A DNA stretch of 64,000 bases from Akebia trifoliata (taxonomy: Eukaryota > Streptophyta > Magnoliopsida > Ranunculales > Lardizabalaceae): NCBI GenBank assembly GCA_017979445.1, contig CM030704.1, positions 13,375,658-13,439,657 on the forward strand. Reading direction: 5' to 3'. The translations under genes were made by a program, and so were the position numbers. The notes under the pieces are model-generated. The model saw only the letters and a program-made list of their open reading frames with translations, made no database searches and was not told the DNA's origin. Below are positions 23,748-33,921 of the stretch, in pieces. Position 1 is the first letter of the stretch. The number at the start of each line of letters is the position of its first letter.

Positions 23748-24071
23748 GGGAGCTGTTCAGTGGCTCTAAAGTTTGCCAAACATTATGTCAAACATTTTTC
23801 AAAATATGGGTTAGAAGCTTTGGATTGAACTGATTTTTTGTGAGGATGATCTCTACGGTGTAGAGATCATCCCCTCCAAAAATCAGCTCATTTTGAAATT
23901 TCTAACCCTAGTTTACAAATTGAAGAATCGTGGACTGTCCAATTTTTGTAAATCATTTTTGATGGGGTTAGAAGTTTTGGAATAGGCTTATTTTTTGTGA
24001 GGATGATCTCTAAACTTCTAACCCATGTTTTGAAAAATGTTTGGCAAACTTTAGGGCTGCTGAACCGCTCC
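23748..24071. mobile_element. MITE 2 of the TA-repeat cluster
   Basis: This 324-bp element runs from GGGAGCTGTTCAGTGGC to GCTGAACCGCTCC between TA runs. The left hairpin module is complete, and the right one has lost part of one arm near 24010. Confidence 0.78.
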
Positions 24072-24083
24072 ATACATATATAT

Positions 24084-24472
24084 GGGTAGCGTTCTTTTAA
24101 CAAAATCCTAGCCAACATTCTAGACAAAGTTTTGTCTTATATGACTAAAAAGTTTCGGAATGGAATGATTTTTTGTGAGGATGATCTCAATAGTCAATAG
24201 ATCATCCTTATAAAAAATCAGTCAATTCTGAAACTTTTAATCCTATGAAAAGTGGTTACAAACTAACAGTAAAAATTGATGGTTCACGATTCTTAATCTT
24301 ATAAACTAAGGTTAGAAATTTTAGAATTTGATGATTTTTTTGTGAAGATGATTTTCTCATCATAGAAATCATCCTCACAAAAATTCAGCCCATTCTGAAA
24401 TTTTTAACTCATATAAGGCAAAATACTTTGTCTAACAGTCTAGGATTTTGTCAAAAGAATGCCACCTTAACC
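24084..24472. mobile_element. MITE 3 of the TA-repeat cluster (variant subfamily)
   Basis: The ends are GGGTAGCGTTCTTTTAACAA and a right end whose complement reads GGTGGCATTCTTTTGACAA, so the terminal repeats differ from those of MITE 1. The interior has the same GAGGATGATCTC hairpin plan. TA runs lie on both sides. Confidence 0.72.
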
Positions 24473-24491
24473 ATATATATATATATATATA

Positions 24492-24822
24492 GGGAGCAGT
24501 TCAACAACCCTAAAGTTTGCCAAGTTTGGTGCCAAACATTTTTTGTAAATCACTTTTGATGGGGTTAGAAGTTTTGGAATAGGCTGATTTTGAAATTTCT
24601 AACCCTAGTTTATAAATTAAAAAATCGTGGACCGTCCAATTTTTATAAATCACTTTTGATGGGGTTAGAAGTTTTGGAATAGGCTGATTTTTGGTGAGGA
24701 TGATCTCCTCATCATTGAGATCATCCTCACAAAAAAATCAGTCATTCCAAAGCTTCTAACCCATATTTTGAAAAATGTTTGGCACCAAACTTGGCAAACT
24801 TTAGGGCTGCTGAACCGTCCCC
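24492..24822. mobile_element. MITE 4 of the TA-repeat cluster
   Basis: This 331-bp element runs from GGGAGCAGTTCAACAACCC to GCTGAACCGTCCCC. It has lost most of the left hairpin but has the right one complete, and it belongs to the MITE 1 subfamily. Confidence 0.78.
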
Positions 24823-24839
24823 ATATATATATATATATA

Positions 24840-25205
24840 GGGGGCGTTCAATGGCAAACTTTTTAGCAAACTTTTTGGCCAAACATTTTTCCAAAACATG
24901 AGTAGAGGTTTTGGGAATGGGCTGATTTTTGGTGAGGATGATCTCTACGGTGAGGAGATCATCATCACCAAAAATCAGCCCATTCCAGAACTTTTAACCC
25001 CATCAAAAACAGTTTACAAAAAATAGACGGTCCACAATTTTTCCAGCTTGTAAACATGGGTTAGAAGTTTTGGAATGGGCTGATTTTGGTGAGATGATCT
25101 CCTCATCGTAGAGATCATCCTCACCAAAAATCAGCCCATTCCAAAACCTCTAACTCATGTTTTGAAAAATGTTTTGCCAAAAAAGTTGGCCATTGAACGC
25201 CCCCC
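24840..25205. mobile_element. MITE 5 of the TA-repeat cluster
   Basis: This 366-bp element has near-perfect terminal repeats GGGGGCGTTCAATGGC and GCCATTGAACGCCCCC. Both hairpin modules are present. It is flanked by long TA runs; the right-hand run at 25206-25265 is interrupted by short AT palindromes. Confidence 0.82.
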
Positions 25206-25267
25206 ATATATATATATATATATATATTATAATATATATATATATATAATAGATAATATATATGTAT

Positions 25268-26351
25268 GGGAGGCGTTCGGAGGCATCAGTTTCGTCAGCC
25301 ATTTTAACAAAAGTTACCCGACCGTTGGATATAATTAAATCGGACGGTCGAGATTGTTTATTACGTTTAAATGATAATTTATAGGTTTTTACTGCGCCAT
25401 CCCTCATCTTTTGACTTATTAGTGTCACCTCCCTGACTAAAAAACAGCAGAGAGTGCTTATTACGTTCTCTCTCGTCTGTTCTCTCTAAAAGTCTCGAAC
25501 AACCCTCCTCTCTCTCGCTGCAATTCCTCGACGAAAACCTCTCTCTCTCTCGCGACGCCGAAACCCTCGAACCTCCTCACTCTCACTCTCTCTCGTTGAA
25601 ACCCTCCTCTCTCTCGCTGCAACTCCATCGACGAAGCACGAACACGAACACGAATGGCTCCTCTCTCTCGTCGAAACCCGAGATTTGCATCTGAGACACG
25701 ATAGAAAAATAGAGGAAGCAGCATCAGTGAAGGAAAAAATAATTAAAAATGCAAATCAATCAAAGAATCAAAAAGAGAGAAAAAGATAAAGAATTTACAT
25801 TCGAAAAATTGTTTTCTGGTTTTGAGAAAACTCTCAACTTGTTGAATCTCTTGTGAGAAACTTTGAAAATAAGGGAACAGAAGACATGTCTCTGCATACA
25901 TTTCTCTATACCTCTCTGCGTCTCTTTCCCTTACACACACACACAACAGAGTTTAAATAGAGATTTAATGGTGGTCACTCTCTCTATATCTCTATCTCTA
26001 TCTCTTTCTTTTCTGTTGCGTCGTATAATATACACAGGAGAGCAAAGAAAACGAAGAGAAGGACCGTTCGAACAGAGAGGGAGGGAGGATTCAACGAGAG
26101 CAAGAGAGAACGAGAGAACTGGTGTAGAACAAAACTCTCTGTTCTTCTTTCTTCGTTCTTGGGTTTTAAGTTGAGGGGAGGTATCACTAAATCCTTAAAA
26201 GTTTAAGGATGGCGCTGTAAATAATGGAGGTTTTATAACTTACACGCAAATCAGCTAATTTTCAATCCACGCCGTCCGATTTAATTATATCCAACGGTCG
26301 GGTAACTTTTGTTAAAATGGTTGACGAAACTGATGCCTCCGAACGCCTCCC
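25268..26351. mobile_element. Long-TIR element, 1084 bp, with CT/GA-rich interior
   Basis: The termini GGGAGGCGTTCGGAGGCATC and their complement at 26332-26351 begin inverted repeats that continue for about 80 bp at high identity, including ACCGTTGGATATAATTAAAT. Similarity continues more weakly to about 200 bp (CGCCATCC, TCACCTCCC). TATATGTAT flanks both ends and would fit a 9-bp Mutator-type duplication, though the TA context makes this uncertain. The interior is rich in CTCTCTCT and GAGAGA tracts and looks like captured UTR-type sequence. No credible protein is encoded. Confidence 0.78.
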
Positions 26352-26368
26352 TATATGTATATGTATAT

Positions 26369-26474
26369 GGGAAATGTTCAGCAACAAACATTTTGGTAAA
26401 ACATGGGTTAGAGGTTTTGGAATGGGCTGATTTTTGGTGAGGATGATCTTTACGGTGAGGAGATCATCCTCACC
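26369..26474. mobile_element. Truncated MITE (left half) of the TA-repeat cluster
   Basis: It starts GGGAAATGTTCAGCAAC, reads through one complete hairpin module, and then ends abruptly in TA repeats. It is closest to the element at 27272-27448. Confidence 0.7.
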
Positions 26475-26490
26475 ATATATATATATATAT

Positions 26491-26869
26491 GGGTCCCGTT
26501 CACCACCCTTAGTTTTACCACACACTTTAACAAACGCGTTTTGTCTTACATGGGTTAGAAGTTTCGGAATGAGCTGATTTTTGGTGAGGATATCTCTATG
26601 GTGAGGAGATCATCCTCACCAAAAATCAGCTCATTCCAAAACTTCTAACCCCATCAAAATTGATTTACAAAAATGGACGGTCCATGATTTTTCAACGTGT
26701 AAACATGGGGCTAAACATTTCGGAATGGGCTGATTTTTGGGGAGGATGATCTTCTAATCATAGAGATCATCCTCACCAAAAATCAACTCATTCCAAAACT
26801 TCTAACCCATGTAGGACAAAAAACGTTTGTTAAAGTGTGTGGTAAAACTTAGGGTGCTGAACATTTCCC
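26491..26869. mobile_element. MITE 8 of the TA-repeat cluster
   Basis: The ends GGGTCCCGTTCACCACCC and the complement GGGAAATGTTCAGCACCC flank about 45 bp of inverted repeat that includes ACCACACACTTTAACAAACG. Two hairpin modules lie inside, and TA runs lie on both sides. Total length is 379 bp. Confidence 0.78.
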
Positions 26870-26887
26870 TATATATATATATATGTA

Positions 26888-27253
26888 GGGTCCCTATCAG
26901 TGGCCAACATTTTGGCAAACACTTTTTCAAAACATGGGTTAGAGGTCTTGGAATGGACTGATTTTTGGTGAGGATGGTCTCTACGGTGAGGAGATCATCC
27001 TCACAAAAATCAGCTCATTCCAAAACTTCTAGCCCCATTTTACAAGTTGAAAAATCGTGAACCGTCCATTTTTTGTAAACCATTTTTGATGAGGTTAGAA
27101 GTTTTGGAATGAGCTGATTTTTGGTGATGATGATCTCCTCACCATAGAGATCATCCTCACCAAAAATCAGCCCATTCCAAGACCTCTAACCCATGTTTTG
27201 AAAAATGTGTTTGCCAAAATGTTTGCCAAATTGTTGGCCATTGAACGCTACTC
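26888..27253. mobile_element. MITE 9 of the TA-repeat cluster
   Basis: The left end is GGGTCCCTATCAGTGGCC and the right end is GGCCATTGAACGCTACTC. The terminal repeats are partly decayed, and both hairpin modules are preserved. Confidence 0.74.
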
Positions 27254-27271
27254 ATATATGTATATGTATAT

Positions 27272-27448
27272 GGGAAATGTTCAGCACAAAACATTTTGGT
27301 AAAACATGGGTTAGAGGTTTTGGAATGGGCTGATTTTTGGTGAGGATGATCTCTACGGTGAGGAGATCATCTCACCAAAAATCAGCCCATTCCAAAACCT
27401 CTAACCCATGTTTTGAAAAATATTTTGCCAAGTTGCTGACGGGACCCC
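27272..27448. mobile_element. MITE 10 of the TA-repeat cluster (short form)
   Basis: This 177-bp element has a single hairpin module between GGGAAATGTTCAGCAC and GCTGACGGGACCCC. It is the rightmost of the cluster. After it, TA repeats give way to unrelated sequence. Confidence 0.74.
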
Positions 27449-28924
27449 ATATATATATAATATATATATGATTGTTCATAGAAAATTAAGTGGAAAAATC
27501 AATACAAAATGTTGCATAATTACACATTTTCCCTGAAATTCAATTCTCCAACCCAAAACGATATTCCACCCTAAAATGTTCTCATCTTACCCATGAAAAA
27601 AATCTAAAGAAATTCATATTTTATTCAAATCATGACAAATTCCCTGCAATCATTATCATCATCAATTTCATAAGATATTGTGGTTTTTGGAAATATGTGA
27701 TGTCAATTTGTGAAGAATTGATGATGACTACTTCTATCTATCCACTTCTTTATTCCTCCTGAAAAAAAAGAGAAAAAGAATAAAATACAAAATACCAGCC
27801 ACTCTTTTATCTTTATCCACCAACCTCAATCATCCCTCATTGGAAAGATACCTAGCCTCCTATAGATTGTTTTGATCTTATCTTATTTCCAAGAAACCCA
27901 TCAACATCATTCTACCCTACCGAGGAAAACAAGTCTTCACCAAGTAACAGAGATGATATTTTGAATTGAAGGTAAAAAAATATCTACTTTGCCAAAAAGG
28001 AGGGTATTTCACTCGTTTTATGTAAGTCTCTTCTAGTAAGAGACCTGACAATTTAAATGTAGTTTGAAATCTCAATTTATGTTTGAAATTCTGTGTGCAC
28101 GGTAAGTGGGGGAACCGGTTAGGATGATTTCCTTTGGTGCAGCAATAAGACTTTGAAGAATCTCAATAGTCTAACTGTTTCCCCCACTAACTGAGCACAC
28201 TGAAGTGATGGGCTTACTACTTCAGTGAACTCAATCAACTAACACTCGTCGTCTGATATTGAAGATTGAAGATTGAAGAATGAATGAAAAGAAAGAAAAT
28301 GCTGCTGCTGTTTTGAAGATTGAAGAGAAAGAAGAAGAAAATTCTGTGTGCAATGTGTTAAAGCATCCACATTTTATATTTTATTATTATTATTATTATT
28401 TATTATATAGATAAGTCAAATGTCACACTTAACCATTGTATCTCTCTCGGTTGGGTATCAACTCATATACAAGAGAAAACCTAAAGATATGATGAAGACT
28501 ACTGGTTAAAAGATGTGATCATTGGGTAATAGATGTGACTTTAGGTTTTAGAAACATCGGTTGGCAACGGTTCAGATTTTCAAAGTTTAAAATTTTAAAT
28601 TTTAAATCACAAACCAACCGCATGGTACAATAGTTACTAAAAGTTACAACAAATTATTCTTCAAAATAACCACAAATTCATATACTCACAGCAAAATAGT
28701 CATAATAAGACATACACAGAGTCAAGGTAGAATAATACTAGCAAGTCTGATACAATCATTCATGCCTACTAACAAACATAAACTCCAAGCTGGAGAAAGT
28801 AGTAGAAACTAAGCTATACAAGAAAGGAATCAAAGAAACATCAGCTGTGAATCAAAGACAATGGAACAGATCTTAGTAAAATCCTCTCATAGGCTCTGAT
28901 TTTTAATCCAAACTAATTCCTGGT
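27449..28924. other. Non-coding flank of the tetraspanin gene
   Basis: This AT-rich sequence has no gene. It includes a GATTGAAGATTGAAGAATGAA stutter near 28260-28290 and a TTA microsatellite at 28380-28405. The last few hundred bases before 28925 should contain the 3' UTR of the tetraspanin transcript on the minus strand. Confidence 0.5.
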
Positions 28925-29230
28925 TTATGGGTTTCCCTTCCATCTAGGATAAGCATTCTCCTCTCTGTTGTTTCTGAAAGCACAGCATCCAATGGAGTAG
29001 ACTATGATTAGGAACACCAGAAAGATGACGTTAATCACTGCAACCTTCTTCCAGTCTCGTTTGAGGTTGTCGAGTAGTCCGGCTTTGCAAGATTGGCAGT
29101 CGAAGCAGAGATCATTGTTGTTCCAAGTTGCACAATCTGGGTTTTGGCTTGTAGTGGTGTTCAGCTTGGTCCAGGTGGTTGGGCTCACATATGTGAATCC
29201 ACATTCTGTTGGTGGCTTGCAGCAACCCGA
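28925..29230 (-). CDS. Tetraspanin (TET8-like), terminal exon
   Basis: Tetraspanins are four-pass membrane proteins that organise membrane microdomains; some plant members mark extracellular vesicles. On the minus strand a splice acceptor (CATTGCAG at 29231-29238) precedes SGCCKPPTECGF, the conserved GCCK motif of the large outer loop. Further loop cysteines follow (NPDC, LCFDCQSCKAG). Next comes LDNLKRDWKKVA and the fourth membrane segment VINVIFLVFLIIVYSIGCCAF, with a short cytosolic tail RNNREENAYPRWKGNP ending in a stop at 28925-28927. The exon is open and unmutated, with 101 codons. The exon for the first three membrane segments is not visible up to the assembly gap or beyond, so this is either a gene split by the gap or a fragment. 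The start is set by the acceptor, not by a Met. Confidence 0.85.
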   Translation of the reverse strand, partial: SGCCKPPTECGFTYVSPTTWTKLNTTTSQNPDCATWNNNDLCFDCQSCKAGLLDNLKRDWKKVAVINVIFLVFLIIVYSIGCCAFRNNREENAYPRWKGNP

Positions 29231-29583
29231 CTGCAATGATAAAATATATATATTAGAATTCGGATTTGGAGTTTACAACTTTAGAATAAAAGAAATCGAG
29301 AATGCCCATTCTATCAGAACATTAGTATTTCATGTTTATTACTTTGGGGCAAAAGGCAACCAATTAATAATGCCCAAGTCTTGCTCATAATAGTAAAGTT
29401 TGCAGACCTTGTGTTACTTAACATTATGTGAAGAGCAAGAAACCAAGAACAAAGGTTATTCTATTATGGCTTAACTTTTTTTTTTTTGATAAGTCCACGC
29501 CATTAAAGCATTGGTGCTTCTGGAGTGTATTGTTTAGGCTCTTATAGTATTAGAGTCAGCACCACGTGTCAGGTTCAAAGTCT
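29231..29583 (-). other. Tetraspanin intron or flank, with poly-T tract
   Basis: This sequence lies upstream of the terminal exon, is AT-rich, and begins with the acceptor. A poly-T run sits near 29470-29482. No exon for the N-terminal tetraspanin half was recognised. Confidence 0.5.
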
Positions 29584-29820
29584 TGGAACCACAAGGGGGC
29601 GACCAAGTGGCAAGCCGAGCCTTGACAAGTTCCTCAATAAGGGTAGGTCAAGTGTTCGGAACCCCACGAAGCAATGAATTCCTTGGGGCCACCCCTCGAG
29701 GGTCTAGTTGACCCTTGACTCAACTAGTTGCACATAAGACTTTCCGAGGGGTCGGTGCGTGCAACTGTGGGATTAGTCTCACCCGAAGGGTGGGGATACC
29801 CATGATAAGAGGAAAAAAAT
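29584..29820 (+). mobile_element. tRNA-derived SINE
   Basis: An A-box-like GGCGACCAAGTGGC (about 29597-29610) and a B-box-like GTGTTCGGAACCCC (about 29649-29662) mark an internal RNA polymerase III promoter. The 3' part includes GTGGGATTAGTC and ends in an A-rich tail (AGGAAAAAAAT). The flanks GTTCAAAGTCT (29573-29583) and GTTCAATGTCT (29821-29831) look like an 11-bp target duplication with one mismatch. The SINE at 58691-58895 shares GATTAGTC near its 3' end. Confidence 0.62.
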
Positions 29821-29870
29821 GTTCAATGTCTCGAAAGGGATAATCCTAGGGAAACGGCTACCTAGGCTTG

Positions 29871-30110
29871 AGAAGGGTACCGAAGTGAAAGCCAACACAG
29901 AGTATTGAGGAAAAGGCTCACCAGGGACCTATCTAAGAAGGGTACCAAAGATTGAAAGCTGTCATCACGACAGAGTGGGCAGCCACAGATGCCCAAGAAG
30001 GGTACCTTGGGAACCAGAGTGAAAGCCACCACATAGTCTGGGGGGAAAAGGCTAGTTTGGGGATCCAAAAAGGGTACCAGACTGAAAGCCACTCTGGAAT
30101 GAGCAGCAGC
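29871..30110. repeat. Tandem repeat with GGTACC core, 60-72 bp x 4
   Basis: AGAAGGGTACC or a close form occurs at 29871, 29935, 29995 and 30067. Each copy is followed after a few bases by TGAAAGCC or TGAAAGCT and a short AAGGCT or GCAGCC segment. Units vary in length. Confidence 0.65.
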
Positions 30111-30344
30111 AGCCACAGAAATTGGAAATTGGCTGTTGAGTGTGGTGGTGTAATACAACTCCAAAGTGTTACTAGGTATTGACTTCATTTCCGCATCAGC
30201 ATTGCTTAGGTTTGGCATATTGGTTAGATTGGATTCATATCATGAAGCAGAGAACAATTGTTAGGACTAGAAAAACCATAAACGCCGTATCTCTACAAAG
30301 AGATGAAGAACACAAAAGATACATCGAGATAATGAAAATTAATT

Positions 30345-30444
30345 NNNNNNNNNNNNNNNNNNNNNNNNNNNNNNNNNNNNNNNNNNNNNNNNNNNNNNNN
30401 NNNNNNNNNNNNNNNNNNNNNNNNNNNNNNNNNNNNNNNNNNNN
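30345..30444. other. Assembly gap of exactly 100 N
   Basis: The run of N is exactly 100 bases, which usually marks a scaffold join of unknown length. It truncates the left side of the family C repeat that resumes at 30445 and lies where the missing tetraspanin exon could be. Confidence 0.98.
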
Positions 30445-31091
30445 GGATGTAATGTGAGTTTTAAAATATTTAGTTGCTCATCCTTGACTATATGTACCAG
30501 TTAATCGTAGTTTCTTCTGTAAAACTTGGCATATGTTAAAATGATTCAGTATGTTTATTCGTTCATGTTAGAAAATGTTATTGGCAGAAATTGTTTGCTT
30601 CCCTACTGGGTAACCATTGTTACTCACATTTTCCTTCTTATTTTTTTAGTGTCAGAGGCTGCATTTGACTAGGCGAGTGTAGAACCAGCAAGTGGGGACC
30701 ATTTGGTGGGTCAGATAGACGACCAGAGTCCGTTACCTGGTAAGTACTGAGAATATACCCCATAGTGGTGTCAGTTCATTCAAGTAGTATTATGGATTTT
30801 GTACTAAGTGTTAGAACTTTTGTTAGAGTGAGGAGTTTTGTATAATCCCATATTTTATTTATCCTTCCGCACTCTGATCTATCATACGTTATTAGATGTA
30901 TATAGGCTTCTGCTAGTATTATATTTTGTATGTATATATGCAAGATATCATCTATATTGTTTATCAGGTACAATAGGTATTTAGTGCCTTGGAATACTAA
31001 CATAAACAGAGGAAACCATGCTGAAATCATGAGGAAACCAGTACCTCGAGATTTGACATGAGGCTTTGTGTTAGTGTTTCGAGGGCACCAT
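30445..31091 (-). mobile_element. LTR-like repeat, family C, copy 1 (left end lost in gap)
   Basis: From GGATGTAATGTGAG to the TTTCGAGGGCACCA end it matches 36540-37158 and 45770-46405 in order. All three share TGTACCAGTTAATCGTAGTTT, TACTCACC, TTCCGCACTCTGATC and TAGATGTATATAGGCTT. Minus orientation is inferred from the 37158 end, which reads TGTAACACC on the minus strand. Confidence 0.6.
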
Positions 31092-31144
31092 AGATGATAT
31101 CAGAGCATATCATTATATCTGTATGGTTGTTTAAACATTTTTCA

Positions 31145-31176
31145 CGGAACCAAAGATAGGCTTGTCTTTGGTTCCG
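31145..31176. repeat. Perfect 12-bp hairpin
   Basis: CGGAACCAAAGA pairs with TCTTTGGTTCCG around an 8-base loop. With one mismatch the stem extends by TTC/GAA. It lies about 50 bp past the end of the family C repeat. No role is assigned. Confidence 0.5.
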
Positions 31177-32899
31177 GGAAGTTATATATTAACAGACTTT
31201 TGAGACTTTGTTCACTTCTTCTTTGATATTGTATGTTTTGATTTCTTTAGGAGATTTGATTTTCAATTGATCCTCATATCTTGTTGCATGTGATCAATAT
31301 ACTTTTAGTAATATATTTTAGTTACTTGTAATCAGGGGCAAAGCCAGGATTTTTTGTAGTAGAGGGAAACTACTCAGGTTTTTTGTTAGAAGTTGAAGAA
31401 AAGGATATTTAGATAACTTCTAAATAGTTTATGAGAGAAGGCCCAGTCAGGAGACAATGTCATCTTCAAAAAATTAAGGGATGTAGGGGGTGGGGGGGGG
31501 CAAATGTTTGTAATTAGTTGAAAGTAAAGGGGCTCCTCAAAGTTCTGTGGGGGAAATTGCCCCTACTGTAAATTCATTGAATAAGAAATCATCCCCTAAT
31601 AACGTAGAGATGGTTGATGATGGCGATGATGGAGCTGATAGATTTGAAGAAACTGACTTCGAAATAGGGCTTCGTTTCGAAAGTTGACTAAGCGCCTGGG
31701 GAGAAGTAAGAGTAGTCCACTTTTCATAATTGTAGCCAAGAAGTTACCCGTGCTTGGTGGTCTTGGGGCATCTATACCGAAGGCAAAGTGTCCCATTATT
31801 GAGGGAGATCTAGAAATTGAGGGTTGGGACAATGGCTTCGGGGTCTGATTGGATGGTAGAGATTGTGTGGGCTAGGAATGTAACTATTGTGAGATGGGAC
31901 CAGGATTAATATTGTTTGATGCCCAAATGGAGCTTGCGCTCTCTATGTTATGGATAATGAATTAGAGGAAGTTTCTGTATAAATTCTTGATCCAATATCA
32001 TGCTCCCCATGAGCTTGTGGGAGGTGGTCCTCAAACTCCTGTACACAGCAAACATAAATTAGTTTGCAAGGTTAAGAAGCCTAACACAAATGGTCCACAA
32101 ATATGCAACCTTACATTTTTGTATAGTCCAATCTACACAACAATAACATTGAGCACTAAGAGATTTTTTTTAGCTATGTCAATCTGTCTGTATCAGATAT
32201 GCAAGATGATGTTTTATAGTATTTCAAAAAAATTCAGATGGATGGATGACGTGTCAATGTCTTGTATTTTGCAAGTGTGTATAAGAGGGCAACATCCTCT
32301 GGCAGAGGTTTCCATTGCTTTGGAAAATTTAGTTAACCAGTAGAATGGAGAATAAAATTAGAATTTCTTGAGAGTTTTATTATTTAAACTTGAAATATGT
32401 TATCAAGCTCATTGAAAATAACTGAGGTTCTGATTTTAACCCTTCCAAATTATTGTGAAAATGATCAAAAATTATTCTGCCACCCATTAAACTAATAGAT
32501 GTTTTTCATTGAAATTTTCTTTGTACTGAATGTACCATTAAACTAGAAGTACTGATACAGTGATACATTCATACTACCGTTCCATATATTATGGTATATG
32601 TACTTTTAAAAAGATTAGTTTTGTACAAAATCAACACCAACAAGATTAGAGCCCCACTAGTTATGTTGGTGGATGATATTGAGGTAAGCTTTACATAATA
32701 AGGAGATGTGGGATCTTTTTGTTCATTTGTACTATTTTCTCTTATTTGGGACTTTGAAACTCCCTTAATTAATAGTATCCTTCTTTCCTTGTACAAAGTT
32801 TTTAGCTTTCTTCATAAGGTGTAATGGGTTTCTTTTGTTTTCCATATTAGTATGCTAAGATTTGGAGTTCTATTCTAAGGTATAATGGGTTTCTTTTAT
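31177..32899. other. Unassigned, repeat-like sequence
   Basis: No convincing gene is seen. At 31334-31575 the sequence CAGGGGCAAAGCCAGGATTTT, a G-rich run and TTGCCCCTACTG resemble a common plant non-autonomous DNA element, but clean termini were not established. The open frame 31987-32343 on the plus strand (118 residues) has no recognisable motif. This stretch could belong to the CACTA element whose coding remnant follows. Confidence 0.35.
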
Positions 32900-33921
32900 T
32901 TATTTTTATCGAAACAAAAAACACATAAGACAGGTGCTCGGCAGCCCACAAGAACAGAATTCTTCATCGATAGTCATACAAGGAGTAATGGTAGCGCTCT
33001 TACTCCTAAGCTGGCCAAATTCTTTGTAAGTGATGTCATTTTTTTGATTAAATCTTTTATTTTTATTTTTGAAAAAATTACTTATCACCTTAATGTTTTC
33101 ATTGTTTTGTAGGGTCAATTAAACAATCTTATTAAAGAAGATCCTAGCTTTGCCCATAAAGATATCGACCATGATCGTATTTCCATTGTATGTATGATTT
33201 ATATTATTTAATTTTGAAATTTTATTTATATACATTATATTAATTGTAGTTGTGTATAGGTGTTTGGGAAAGATAAAAAATACAGAGTAAGAGGTGTGGG
33301 GGTAGAGTTTCAAAGACTTTATTACGTTATACAACTCTAAATCAAAATTATACGAATAAGTTTGAAAGTAACATGGTTAACTTAACTCAACTAGTTCATG
33401 CACTAATGAAATATAAGAATAAGAAAAAGAAGAATAAGAACAAGCACAAGAAGAAAAAATCATCTACATTTGAAGTTGGAGGTCATTCTATTCAAGTAAG
33501 ATGTAAAAACACTTTAACTTTGGAGATTCTTCATTTAATTTTTCATTAATATTTATTTCATGATAATGATGGATTTCAACTTACATATCTAATCATAAAT
33601 AATAATTCTTCTTTATATGCGACATCAGATTCTACAGTTCCTAATAGGCGATGAGGTAAAGAACTAGTATCAGAACCATTACCATCATTAAATAATGGTA
33701 GGGTATGCTTATTGATGAACTTTAGAAAAAATGTGATCTACACTAAAGGAGAACTACTAGATCCTAAGAAACCAGATAAGGAGTATTATTCGATTTGTAT
33801 TGATATGATCATTGACTCTTTGAAGAAGCTAATGGATAGAGCTAGTCCCCAAGGGACTTTACTTGATATTCTTTGTGGTGAGGTGATTAGATGGCCTAAG
33901 AGCCACTATCGTGTCTTTTGA
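32900..33921 (+). pseudogene. CACTA/Ptta-En-Spm transposase-associated gene remnant (Transposase_24-like)
   Basis: Exon pieces with plant splice sites can be followed. One exon encodes RQPTRTEFFIDSHTRSNG and ends at 33025 before GTAAGT. A second, 33113-33187 (25 codons), encodes GQLNNLIKEDPSF and ends before GTATGT. A third starts at 33260 after TATAG with VFGKDKKYRVRGVGVEFQR. All three junctions are in phase 0. A frameshift near 33320 is followed by NQNYTNKFESNMVNLTQL and a Lys/Asn-rich linker to GGHSIQ, then GTAAGA at about 33498. The last piece, 33712-33921, encodes the NVIYTKGELLDP to VIRWPKSHYRVF segment. The order RTEFF-HTR-GKD-RVRGVG-(V/I)xWP is that of plant En/Spm-associated proteins. 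Stops upstream of 33712 also mark it as decayed. Confidence 0.68.

Noticed and set aside
25461..26187. Arg/Glu-rich and Ser/Leu-rich frames
   Set aside because: They follow from CTCTCT and GAGAGA tracts in the long-TIR element.
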